Assembly (NCBI GenBank): GCA_902791025.1
Contig: CADATZ010000002.1
Coordinates: forward strand, 124,001 to 188,000
Direction: 5' to 3'
DNA from: an uncultured Chloroflexota bacterium
GTDB taxonomy: Bacteria > Chloroflexota > Anaerolineae > Anaerolineales > Anaerolineaceae
Length of the DNA: 64,000 bases
Shown one piece after another: positions 15,729 through 23,967 of the stretch (positions within the stretch are counted from its first letter, which is position 1; every line of letters starts with the position of its first letter). Made by a program: the position numbers and the translations under genes. The notes beneath the pieces are model-generated. The model had not been told where the DNA came from and did no database searches. It saw nothing but the letters and a program-made list of their open reading frames with translations.

Positions 15729-17990
15729 GTGCCGCGCCCATTGCAATATACAACACAGCAGAAGGATCTGATCGAAGCAGATCCTTCTGCACGTATATTT
15801 CTCAGCGGAAAGGCGGGATGCGGAAAAAGCACCGCGGCAGCTGAACGAGTGCGTTTCCTGATGGAACACACGGATGCCTGGCCGCAGATACTTATCTTTA
15901 CGCCGGGAAGAAATTTCAACACACCTTATCAGGAACTCCTTTCCCGGGAAGGAATCCGTCCGCAAATCACATCCTATAACAGCTACGTTCAAAACAGTCT
16001 GCGGCTTTTCTGGCCGCTGATCGCAGGTGAAACGGAAATGGGAAGGAAAAGAAATTATCCCATGTTCCTGACCATTGAGGCAGCCCAGATCATCATGTCC
16101 AGGCTGATCCGCGGCAAACGGGAGGAAGGCTATTTCAATGGTCTCACCGCCTCACCATCCCGGGTGTTCAATCAGGTGATGCTGGCAATGCACAAATGTG
16201 CCGCGGCAGAGATCCCATTTGATGACTATACGCAAATTATGCAGGAGAGCTGGGGCGGGGACGGCGCATTGCTGCCAATTTTTGAGCAGACTCAGGAATG
16301 CGGAAAACTCTATCGGGATTTCTGCCTGAAAAACAACCTGCTTGACTATTCTCTGCAGCTGGAAATATTCACAAAATACCTGCTTCCGAACCCGACATAT
16401 CGGGATTGGCTGAAAAATCAACGGCTGCATTTTATTTTTGACAATCTGGAAGAAGAAGTTCCGGCAGCCCATCATTTTGTGCGCGAGGCTGCGCCATTGT
16501 GCAATTCTCTTTTGCTGATCACCGACAAAGACGGCGGTTACCGTTCTTTTATGGGCTGTGACCCGCTTTCAGCTGAAACCCTTCGCGAAATCTGTCCCAT
16601 GCAGGTCAATTTTGAAGAATCCTTCGTCAGCAGTCCCGCTATCCAATCCATGGAACGTGTGATCGTTGACCCGAGTCTGAGCAATAAAGACCTGCCGGTC
16701 AGTCCGCGCTCAGCCTTCAGTTTTGCATCAGGGCATCATTACCCGGAGATGATCAAAAAGGCCGTCAATGACGTCGCCAACCTGGTCTGGGTTCAGGGAG
16801 TTGCTCCGAAAGACATTGTGATCATCGCTCCGCTGGTTACAGATGTACTTTACACGGAAATGGAACGGGGACTTTGGGAGCAGGGCATCAAAGTCTACCT
16901 GCACCGTCCTTCCCGTCCGCTGTTGAATGAACGTGTGACACGCTCGCTGCTGACGCTTTGCGAGATCGTTAAACCCATACCGGGAACACAGGTACGTCTG
17001 CTGGACATTGTGCAGATGGCGCAGTGTTTCATCGAAGGTCTGGATCCGATGCGTGGTCAGCTCATCGTGGGCGGTATGTTCCGGGAGCGGAAACATGATG
17101 ATCCGGATCCGATCGAATACGACATCAAACCCTTTGCCTCTCTGTCGGAAGAAAAACGCAGCCGCATTCCGGCACCGATTGCCGAACGGTTTGAAATTCT
17201 GCGAAATTGGATCGAACAGCAGCGGAAAAACAAAGCCCTTTCCCCGGACAGGATCGTCTCTCAATTTTTCACCGACATCCTGATCCGTGAAGGCTTCATC
17301 ACCGATGAAGAAACCAACCTTGGCATCCGCAAGGTCGCGGACTCCATGACAAAATATAAAGCCGTCCTGAATTATCTGGAAGGTCATGCAGATCCGGAGA
17401 GCTTCCGCCCTGACTGGACAGACTACTTTGAGCTTGTCGGACTGGGAATGATCAACGCCAAATATTATGAAGAACTTTATGCACAGCCGGAGAATACCGT
17501 TTTGATTTCCCTGACCTCAGCATATCTTTCCATGAACCGCAGCGCGGATTACCAGATCTGGCTGAATGTCGGCGCACCACGCTGGTGGGAACGTTTTTAC
17601 GGCGAACTGACGAATGACGCTGTTCTCAGCCGTTTTTGGCCGCCCGAGAAAAAATGGGACGCACTGACTGCCGCAGCCTACAACGATTCCCACATGACAA
17701 GGCAGATCTGCGGACTGCTCCGGCGCTGCCGTGTTCAGGTCAAAGCCTACGCCAGTGAATTGAGCGAATCCGGGATGGAGCAGAAATCCAAACTGCTCTA
17801 CCTTTTCTCCACCCTCACCCGTCGTTTCAAGTTTGACAAACCCACCGAACCATACCCTGAAATCGAATTTATTCAGGTGCTCAGGGAAGAGGAAGCCGTC
17901 TATCCCGGTGTTACGGATGCACCACCGATCGAAAAACAGCTGCGTGAATCCGGCGCCATACCGTTTGCAGAAATAGGAGGAGATGACTGA
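15729..17990 (+). CDS. Superfamily-1-helicase-like P-loop ATPase, AddB-like subunit candidate
   Basis: This 753-residue protein has a good Walker A (G-K-A-G-C-G-K-S-T, residues 27-35) after a T-T-Q-Q-K Q-motif-like start, and a Walker-B-like strand ending in F-D-N-L-E-E-E (Asp238), which departs from the D-E-x-Q-D of active UvrD helicases. I cannot see standard motifs V-VI, and there is no nuclease domain or cysteine cluster at the C-terminus. It starts with GTG directly after the nucleoside kinase stop and ends by overlapping the ATG of the UvrD-like helicase (TGATG). The placement suggests a partner subunit in a recombination or repair complex, comparable with AddB, which is helicase-like but not a working motor. 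Confidence 0.6.
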   Translation: MPRPLQYTTQQKDLIEADPSARIFLSGKAGCGKSTAAAERVRFLMEHTDAWPQILIFTPGRNFNTPYQELLSREGIRPQITSYNSYVQNSLRLFWPLIAGETEMGRKRNYPMFLTIEAAQIIMSRLIRGKREEGYFNGLTASPSRVFNQVMLAMHKCAAAEIPFDDYTQIMQESWGGDGALLPIFEQTQECGKLYRDFCLKNNLLDYSLQLEIFTKYLLPNPTYRDWLKNQRLHFIFDNLEEEVPAAHHFVREAAPLCNSLLLITDKDGGYRSFMGCDPLSAETLREICPMQVNFEESFVSSPAIQSMERVIVDPSLSNKDLPVSPRSAFSFASGHHYPEMIKKAVNDVANLVWVQGVAPKDIVIIAPLVTDVLYTEMERGLWEQGIKVYLHRPSRPLLNERVTRSLLTLCEIVKPIPGTQVRLLDIVQMAQCFIEGLDPMRGQLIVGGMFRERKHDDPDPIEYDIKPFASLSEEKRSRIPAPIAERFEILRNWIEQQRKNKALSPDRIVSQFFTDILIREGFITDEETNLGIRKVADSMTKYKAVLNYLEGHADPESFRPDWTDYFELVGLGMINAKYYEELYAQPENTVLISLTSAYLSMNRSADYQIWLNVGAPRWWERFYGELTNDAVLSRFWPPEKKWDALTAAAYNDSHMTRQICGLLRRCRVQVKAYASELSESGMEQKSKLLYLFSTLTRRFKFDKPTEPYPEIEFIQVLREEEAVYPGVTDAPPIEKQLRESGAIPFAEIGGDD

Positions 17991-20251
17991 TGCCCTTTAC
18001 ACCCCGTGAAGAACAACAGCAGGTTCTCTCTTACACCGGCGGCACGATGGGAATTTCAGCCGTTCCCGGAAGCGGCAAGACCTTTACGCTTTCCGCTCTG
18101 GCTGCTGATCTCGTTGAGAAGCTCGTCCGTAATTCTGCTGACCGGGAGCCGGATCAGGAGATCCTGATCGTCACATTCTCCAATGCCGCAGCGCTGAACT
18201 TTTCCGCCCGCATCGCTGCCTTTCTGGCTGAACGGGGACTGCTGCCGGGGATCGGTTATAAAGTCTGCACCCTGCACAGCATGGCACTGGATATCATCCG
18301 CGGACACACACAACAGCTGGGCATTCAGGATGATTTTACGGTTCTCGATGAAGTCGGTTCTGATGCATTGCTTCGCCGTGCCGTGGATCTGTGGCTGGCA
18401 GCTGATCAACGGGAAACCTTTGACCGCGTTATCGAACCAAGATTGAAACCGGAAACACAGGATGAAAAATATCGTGAGAAATGGCGCGATGACGTGACGG
18501 ATATCGTCCGCAATGTAATTTCTCAGGCAAAGGATTATCACGTCACACCGGAAGATCTGCGGAAAAACATGGCTGTCACGGATGACCGGTTCGTCCGTCC
18601 GCTGCTGGAAATGGTCTGTGATATCTATGGTTTCTATCAGACGCAGCTGCGCAATTATCCGGCCATGGATTTTGCGGATCTGATGTTTTACGCTTATCAG
18701 CTGCTGACAACTGACAGCGGTTATCTTGCCTGGCTTCAGCACCGTTGGCCCTACATTTTAGAGGACGAAGCACAGGACAGCTCACTGATTCAGGAAGAAG
18801 TGCTGCGGATGCTAACGGCAAAAAGCGGGAACTGGGTACGCGTAGGCGACCCGAACCAGGCGATCAATGAAACCTTCACCACCGCGAATCCAAAATATCT
18901 GCGCAGCTTTATCGAAAAAGCTGACAGCAATGTTCCCATGGAAACGGCCGGACGATCCCAGCGCAGCGTACTGGCACAGGCAAACCGCCTTGTCAATTAC
19001 GTCGTCACATCTCATCCAAACCCGGAATGCAGGAACGGTCTGGCACCGACATACGTGCGGCTCACGCGGCCGGACGATAAACAGGGCAACCCGCCGGATG
19101 ATCCTTCCCGAATCATTTATGATCCGGTGCTTTATTCCACCCGGGAGGAAGTCGATGTCATCAGCCGTCTTGCGGTAAAGCACGCACAGGAACATCCAAA
19201 TAAGACGATCGCCATTCTCGCACCGAGCAATGAATACGGAAAGGAATTTGTAAACCGGCTTGAAGACTTCCCGATTGAAGTCGTGGAAGTACTCAAAAGC
19301 ACGAAAAAAGCCCGGGCATCCGCCGATGTGATCGCAGCGGTATTGGATTGGCTCTCCGTTCCGCTGAACCGAAAATACTGCCTGGCTTTATTCCAAATGC
19401 TGTACAGTGAACGGGAAAAGGGAGAATTCTATCTCACGGAAGCAGATCAGAAAAAAGCTGCGGATATTCTCGAAAATATGGAACATCCGGAAGATTTCTT
19501 TTATCCGATTTCTGAAGACAACCTGCACGAATTGCTGGAAAGCTGGGGACTCGACGAACTGATGACGCAAACCATGTTCCGTTTCCGCTATTTCCTGAAA
19601 CGCTGGCTGGATGCTCGGTTTCTGCCGATCGATCAGCTCATTCTGCTCATCGGTCAGGATCTTTTCAGCACGTCAGAGGATCTCTGCTGCGCTGGACAGA
19701 TCGGCATCCTGCTCGCTCAGGTTATACGCATGAACCCGGAACTGAAACTCAGCTCCATGGCGGCAGAAGTACGCAAAATCGCCTCCAACGCAAATCTATA
19801 CGCAGGATTAAGAGGGTCTGATTCACAATTCGATCCCAATGATTACCCGGGCAAGATCGTCGTCACCACCTATCATAAAGCCAAAGGTCTCGAATGGGAT
19901 CAGGTTTTCCTGACGAGCTGCAACAATTACGACTTTCCGGACGGGAGCGAGGCTCAATATGTAAACCGCCGTTACAAACCGCGTTATGTGAGGGATAACC
20001 TGGACCTCCAGGCTGAAATCCTGCAGGCGCTGAAGGTGGTTTCCTTCCCGCATCTGGGGATGCAGTATCGCCGCGGGGATGGCAGCCGAAATGCCTGGCT
20101 GGACAGTGTGAAAGAACGGCTGCGTCTCCTCTATGTCGGCATCACCAGAGCAAAAAAGGGCTTATACATTTCCTTCAACAGCGGACGCTACGGAAAAACC
20201 ACTGAGGCCAATGTGATCATGAAGCTGAGAATGATGTGGAACCATAGATAG
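17990..20251 (+). CDS. UvrD/PcrA/AddA-type ATP-dependent DNA helicase
   Basis: The 753-residue protein has a full set of superfamily 1A motifs: Q-motif region R-E-E-Q-Q, Walker A A-V-P-G-S-G-K-T (24-31), motif Ia with T-F-S-N-A-A-A, Walker B D-E-A-Q-D, motif III G-D-P-N-Q-A-I, motif V T-T-Y-H-K-A-K-G-L-E-W-D, and motif VI R-L-L-Y-V-G-I-T-R-A-K. It should be an active 3'-5' translocase. It lacks a nuclease domain of its own; that activity is likely given by the gene 41 bases downstream. An AGGAGG site precedes the ATG, which overlaps the previous stop. The end of the gene runs into a short GTGAATGGTGAATGG repeat. Confidence 0.9.
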   Translation: MPFTPREEQQQVLSYTGGTMGISAVPGSGKTFTLSALAADLVEKLVRNSADREPDQEILIVTFSNAAALNFSARIAAFLAERGLLPGIGYKVCTLHSMALDIIRGHTQQLGIQDDFTVLDEVGSDALLRRAVDLWLAADQRETFDRVIEPRLKPETQDEKYREKWRDDVTDIVRNVISQAKDYHVTPEDLRKNMAVTDDRFVRPLLEMVCDIYGFYQTQLRNYPAMDFADLMFYAYQLLTTDSGYLAWLQHRWPYILEDEAQDSSLIQEEVLRMLTAKSGNWVRVGDPNQAINETFTTANPKYLRSFIEKADSNVPMETAGRSQRSVLAQANRLVNYVVTSHPNPECRNGLAPTYVRLTRPDDKQGNPPDDPSRIIYDPVLYSTREEVDVISRLAVKHAQEHPNKTIAILAPSNEYGKEFVNRLEDFPIEVVEVLKSTKKARASADVIAAVLDWLSVPLNRKYCLALFQMLYSEREKGEFYLTEADQKKAADILENMEHPEDFFYPISEDNLHELLESWGLDELMTQTMFRFRYFLKRWLDARFLPIDQLILLIGQDLFSTSEDLCCAGQIGILLAQVIRMNPELKLSSMAAEVRKIASNANLYAGLRGSDSQFDPNDYPGKIVVTTYHKAKGLEWDQVFLTSCNNYDFPDGSEAQYVNRRYKPRYVRDNLDLQAEILQALKVVSFPHLGMQYRRGDGSRNAWLDSVKERLRLLYVGITRAKKGLYISFNSGRYGKTTEANVIMKLRMMWNHR

Positions 20252-20280
20252 TGAATGGTGAATGGTGAATAATAAATAGA
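20252..20280 (+). repeat. Short GTGAATG repeat at a gene end
   Basis: Right after the TAG stop of the helicase are units GTGAATGGTGAATGGTGAAT followed by AATAAATAG. It resembles the degenerate arrays at other gene ends here but has no complementary half. Confidence 0.45.
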
Positions 20281-20292
20281 AACAGGTAGCAG

Positions 20293-21120
20293 ATGGCAGG
20301 AATAAATATAATCACGCAGACACAGATTTCGGCTTTTGAACGCTGCAGGCGGTTTTATTATCTCAAAAATATCCGCAGGCTGGTTTGGCCGGTAGAAACA
20401 GAAGGAAACCATAACCGTCAGCAGGGAGATGATTTCCATCTGCTCATCCGCCAGCTGATCCTGGGACTTTCTGCGGATAGCCTGATTATCCCGGAAGGGG
20501 CAGAGGACGTCAAACGCTGGCTTGATGTTTATCTTGCGAAAAGACCGCTTGGAACCCCGCAGATCGTTTTTGCGGAAAAAGATGTTTCCGCCCTTTATGC
20601 TGATGTCCTTTGGACCGGTAAATTTGACGCGCTGACAATCAATGATGATCAATTGACCATTTATGATTGGAAAACAGGTTCTGCCAAACCGGATCCCGAA
20701 CATTACCGCACCGCTCCTCAAACTCGTCTGTACCGCTTTCTTGCCAAAAGCTGTGCCGCACGTCTGTTAGGTGCCGGTCTGCATGCTGTTCCGGCTGAAA
20801 ACATCGAAATGGTTTACTGGTTTCCGGAACATCCGGAGAAAACCATCCGATTGCCATATTCGGAAGAAGCCTATCAGCAGGACATGACCTGGCTGAAAAC
20901 GCTCGCGGCTGAGATGGCTTCACAAAACCAGGATGATTACCCGAAAACCACAAAGACCAGACAATGTGAACATTGCAGCTATCGGACGTACTGCTCACCG
21001 GAAACCTTCTTTCCGGATTCATTCCCGGATGAAGCGGATGATCCCGATGAAATCTTCCAGACCGAACTATTCCCACCCGAAGCCTTTTCTGAAACAGACC
21101 GGGAAGATATCACATTCTAA
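20293..21120 (+). CDS. RecB-type PD-(D/E)XK nuclease with Fe-S cluster motif
   Basis: The 275-residue protein is a stand-alone Cas4/RecB/AddB-type nuclease domain. The catalytic core is Asp112 (G-K-F-D-A) and Asp125-Trp-Lys127 (Y-D-W-K-T-G). One cysteine near the N-terminus (Cys18, in E-R-C-R-R-F-Y-Y) and three near the C-terminus (Cys225-x2-Cys228-x5-Cys234) match the iron-staple arrangement of AddB, AdnB and Cas4 enzymes. It follows the helicase in the same direction, so the three genes probably form one helicase-nuclease machine for double-strand break processing. An acidic tail of about 35 residues has no assigned role. Confidence 0.85.
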   Translation: MAGINIITQTQISAFERCRRFYYLKNIRRLVWPVETEGNHNRQQGDDFHLLIRQLILGLSADSLIIPEGAEDVKRWLDVYLAKRPLGTPQIVFAEKDVSALYADVLWTGKFDALTINDDQLTIYDWKTGSAKPDPEHYRTAPQTRLYRFLAKSCAARLLGAGLHAVPAENIEMVYWFPEHPEKTIRLPYSEEAYQQDMTWLKTLAAEMASQNQDDYPKTTKTRQCEHCSYRTYCSPETFFPDSFPDEADDPDEIFQTELFPPEAFSETDREDITF

Positions 21121-21143
21121 AAAAAGCCCGCGAAATGCGGGCT
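21119..21143 (-). terminator. Rho-independent terminator, read on the minus strand
   Basis: AGCCCGC (21125-21131) pairs with GCGGGCT (21137-21143) around a GAAAT loop. The A-run at 21119-21125 becomes a T-run on the minus strand, so it would end transcription of the cation exchanger operon; it may also slow + strand transcripts of the nuclease gene. Confidence 0.75.
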
Positions 21144-21176
21144 CAATTATCTTAACTCAACGTAATTATTCAGAAT

Positions 21177-21264
21177 GGAGCACGTGGGGACTGGCATCTT
21201 GTGCGGCGCAGCCCGCACAAGTGTGCCTGTCCCCATGTGCGTCGCTGCGGATCCTAAACAGTTA
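21177..21264. repeat. Nested-palindrome repeat, copy 1
   Basis: Outer arms GCACGTGGGGACTGGCA (21180-21196) and TGCCTGTCCCCATGTGC (21224-21240) are nearly complementary. Inside them CTTGTGCG (21198-21205) pairs exactly with CGCACAAG (21214-21221). A conserved flank (CGCTGCGG to CAGTTAC) follows. The same unit recurs at 31948 and, degenerate, at 54558. It resembles REP-type palindromes spread by REP-associated transposases, but no such gene is in the window. Confidence 0.8.
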
Positions 21265-21299
21265 CAACTCGATTCTCTTATCTCTAAAAGCTATCCGGA

Positions 21300-22343
21300 T
21301 CACATTCCGTTGCTCATGACATAAAGGATATACATACCGCCAAAATACATGATGGTTGTAATGACGGAATCGACATCCATGATTTTTCCGACACGCTTGA
21401 AGCGTACGATGTTGCCAAGCAAGCCCCAGGCAGTCATCAGCACGCCGAGCATACCGACAACAATAAATGAGTTATCTACAGTACCAAGGAAACGGCCTTT
21501 TGTGTAGAAGATATCAGCAATACCGATGCCGAACATATTGAACATGTTGGAACCAAAAAGATTGCCCAGTGCCATATCAGCTGCACCGATGGAAATGGCG
21601 GAGATGGAGGTGACCATTTCCGGCAGAGAGGTAACCAGAGCAACAAGGGTAGAACCGACGAAGCTGGCACCCAAACCGGTGATTTCGGAAATCTGTTCCG
21701 CAGCACGAACCATGAAAGGACATACCAGACCCAGAACGAGCGCTGCCGCAGCAAAACCGATCAAACCAACCTTCAAACTCGGTACATCCGCCAATTCTTC
21801 CTCACTCATTTCGGTAGAAACCGCATCCTGTTCGCTCTGTTGGATTATATAAATCGCAAAGACATAAGCCGCCATGATGATGATCGAATCGATCCCAACC
21901 CAGCCAATGTTGAAATTCATCCGCGTAAGAATGGGATTTGCGACAAGGAAGAAAAGCACCAGCGTACACATGAACACAGCGAACCCACCGGAAACCAGAT
22001 GACGGCCCTGTGAGGTGCGCAGGATGCGCTGGTTGCGTCCGAGAACATCCAGGATCGCCAGAATGAACATATTGAAAGCACTGGAACCGAAGAAGTTCCC
22101 TGCGGAAAGCTCCGGCGACCCCATATTGATGGAGTTGATGGAGGTCAAAAGTTCAGGCAGGCTTGTTGCCCCGGCGAGGAGCAAAACCCCGATGAACATT
22201 CCTCCGAGCTTGGTCCGGGCAGCGATAACGTCGCCATATTTGGCGAGCTGCATCGCTGAGACGACGATAAGAGCTGCTGCAACAACAAAAGTAACCCAGA
22301 CCCAGCCGCCTGTGGTTGCTGCGATTTGTATTGATTCAAACAT
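21300..22343 (-). CDS. Sodium/calcium (CaCA family) cation exchanger
   Basis: The 347-residue protein has about ten membrane segments and the two inverted alpha-repeats of the CaCA family: T-S-L-P-E-L with G-N-F-F-G-S-S-A-F-N in the first half and S-L-P-E-M with G-N-L-F-G-S-N-M-F-N in the second. The glutamates in the two S-L-P-E segments are the usual ion ligands. It is similar to bacterial YrbG-type Na+/Ca2+ antiporters. It is 24 bases downstream of a small PII-like gene, which suggests that the latter controls it. Confidence 0.9.
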   Translation of the reverse strand: MFESIQIAATTGGWVWVTFVVAAALIVVSAMQLAKYGDVIAARTKLGGMFIGVLLLAGATSLPELLTSINSINMGSPELSAGNFFGSSAFNMFILAILDVLGRNQRILRTSQGRHLVSGGFAVFMCTLVLFFLVANPILTRMNFNIGWVGIDSIIIMAAYVFAIYIIQQSEQDAVSTEMSEEELADVPSLKVGLIGFAAAALVLGLVCPFMVRAAEQISEITGLGASFVGSTLVALVTSLPEMVTSISAISIGAADMALGNLFGSNMFNMFGIGIADIFYTKGRFLGTVDNSFIVVGMLGVLMTAWGLLGNIVRFKRVGKIMDVDSVITTIMYFGGMYILYVMSNGM

Positions 22344-22367
22344 GATATTTAGTTTTAGCCTTTATTT

Positions 22368-22703
22368 TTACTTATTGTAATTCTTGTGGATCCCCTTGAT
22401 TTCGGTGACCGGCCAGTAGGTGAAAATCCCCGTATTCGGACCCGACAGATCGCCAATCAGACGTTCCGTCTCCGCGAGGCAATCTTTCACAACTTTCTCT
22501 TCTTCGACCATTGCCATCAGTGTTTTACTGGTTTCATCAGAATTGGCAGTGGTGAAAGCAAAACGCCCGGGTATACGCTTCCGGACCCGATAGGCACCGA
22601 TACTTTCCAGGATCGTGACGCCGCGAACTCCAATTTTATTCCAGCCGTCAATGATCATATCAAGCTTCTTAGAATCATTAAGAACGAACATTATGATATA
22701 CAT
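22368..22703 (-). CDS. PII-like small signalling protein next to a cation exchanger
   Basis: The 111-residue protein starts M-Y-I-I-M-F-V-L-N-D and continues with the PII-type G-V-R-G-V-T-I-L-E-S segment at the end of the first beta-alpha-beta unit, a short basic T-loop-like part, and a second unit with a G-I-F-T-Y-W-P-V ending. PII and PII-like proteins are trimers that sense nucleotides and act on transporters or enzymes. The ATG at 22703 is chosen because GAGGAGG lies 11 bases upstream; an upstream in-frame ATG at 22736 has no such site. It heads an operon with the CaCA exchanger. Confidence 0.65.
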   Translation of the reverse strand: MYIIMFVLNDSKKLDMIIDGWNKIGVRGVTILESIGAYRVRKRIPGRFAFTTANSDETSKTLMAMVEEEKVVKDCLAETERLIGDLSGPNTGIFTYWPVTEIKGIHKNYNK

Positions 22704-22785
22704 GGCTGTAAAATCCTCCTCACAATATTTTGCCATGAAACCGATAAAAACCGATTCCGGTCATGACATTTTTTTATTACTTTCC

Positions 22786-22791
22786 ATTATA
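22786..22791 (-). promoter_or_regulatory. -10 box of the PII-like/exchanger operon
   Basis: TATAAT on the minus strand, preceded by GTGT, lies about 83 bases before the PII-like start. It is back to back with the alr promoter. Confidence 0.5.
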
Positions 22792-22820
22792 ACACCCAAC
22801 ACCTAACACCCAACACCTAA
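22790..22820 (+). repeat. CCTAACACC repeat between divergent promoters
   Basis: Units AACACCCAACACCTAACACC and CCAACACCTAAAA fill the space between the -10 boxes of the PII-like gene and alr. This is the CTAAC-type half of the degenerate array family, without a TTAG-type half. Confidence 0.55.
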
Positions 22821-22828
22821 AATTAAGG

Positions 22829-22834
22829 TACAAT
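22829..22834 (+). promoter_or_regulatory. -10 box of a likely leaderless alr mRNA
   Basis: TACAAT is exactly 7 bases before the alr ATG at 22842, and no ribosome-binding site is present. This predicts transcription starting at the start codon. Confidence 0.6.
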
Positions 22835-22841
22835 AGAGTTT

Positions 22842-23957
22842 ATGGCTAATAAAACTTACGAAACCTGGCTGGAAATTGATCTCCAGGCCATTGAAAATAA
22901 TCTGAGGCAGATCAGAAATATCTCCGGTCTGCCGGTCGCGGCTGTATTGAAAGCCGACGCCTATGGTCATGGGGTCCTTCCTGTGTCACGGGCCGCCGTC
23001 AAAGCCGGTGCCGTTTTCCTGGCTGTCGCCCGTTTTTCGGAAGCACGGGAATTGCGAAATGCCGGTTTCACTGAACCGATCCTGGTTCTGGGGATGATTC
23101 CACCGGAAAACGTCATTGAGGCATCGATCCTCAAGGTCCGGGGAATCCTTTTCAACCTGGAACAGATCGCCCTTTATGAAAAGATCCTGCGCGGAACCGG
23201 GCACACCCTGAGCGTTCACGTCAAAATTGACAGTGGCATGGGACGGCTTGGTTTCCCCGCTGAGGAAGGTCTGCAGCTGCTGCAGGCAGTAAAGGACTCC
23301 ACCTATCTGGAAGCTGAAGGACTGTGCACCCACCTTGCCCGTGCGGATGAACCGGAAGCCGAAACAACCGACTGGCAGCTGGACCGCTTTGATCGTCTGG
23401 TCGCGGAAGCGGAAGCCAACGGACTGCGCCCGCAGCTGGTCCATACCGGTAATTCCGCCGGAGCATTGTTTCATCCCCGCTGTGGGAAATATGATATGGT
23501 CCGTGCCGGTGAAGCCATGTACGGCATGCATCCCTCCCCCGAGGCATTGCTGCCGGAAGGTTTCCGCCATGCACTTACCTGGAAAGCCGGGATCACCTCT
23601 GTGAAAATGATTCCCGGCGGCAGAGGCATCAGCTACGGACACCGCTATCATACGCACGGTACAGAACAACGTGTCGGCGTCATCCCGGTCGGCTATGCGG
23701 ACGGATACCGCCGCGTACAGGGGAACAAAGTTTTGGTTCATGGGCAGATTGTGCCGGTTATCGGAAATGTCTGCATGGATCAGTGCATGATCGACCTGAA
23801 CGACATCCCGGACGCCATGATTGGCGATGAAGCCGTTTTGATTGGCCGACAGGGTGATGCAGCTATCACCGTAGAAGAAGTGGCAGACTCCTGGGGCACC
23901 ATCAATTATGAAGTCACCTGCGGTATTGCACACCGTGTGAACCGCTTTTATTCGTAA
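22842..23957 (+). CDS. alr: Alanine racemase
   Basis: The 371-residue PLP enzyme converts L-alanine to D-alanine for peptidoglycan. The PLP lysine is Lys37 in K-A-D-A-Y-G-H-G, and the C-terminal beta-domain carries the Y-G-H-R region and the M-D-Q-C-M motif with P-V-I-G-N-V-C before it. Length and start are typical. recJ follows after 10 bases. Confidence 0.96.
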   Translation: MANKTYETWLEIDLQAIENNLRQIRNISGLPVAAVLKADAYGHGVLPVSRAAVKAGAVFLAVARFSEARELRNAGFTEPILVLGMIPPENVIEASILKVRGILFNLEQIALYEKILRGTGHTLSVHVKIDSGMGRLGFPAEEGLQLLQAVKDSTYLEAEGLCTHLARADEPEAETTDWQLDRFDRLVAEAEANGLRPQLVHTGNSAGALFHPRCGKYDMVRAGEAMYGMHPSPEALLPEGFRHALTWKAGITSVKMIPGGRGISYGHRYHTHGTEQRVGVIPVGYADGYRRVQGNKVLVHGQIVPVIGNVCMDQCMIDLNDIPDAMIGDEAVLIGRQGDAAITVEEVADSWGTINYEVTCGIAHRVNRFYS

Positions 23958-23967
23958 AGGCTTTGTT

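Noticed and set aside
20293-21120. Cas4 of a CRISPR system
   Set aside because: The nuclease fold and cysteine pattern are shared by Cas4 and AddB, but there is no cas1, cas2 or array in the window and the gene follows a UvrD-type helicase.
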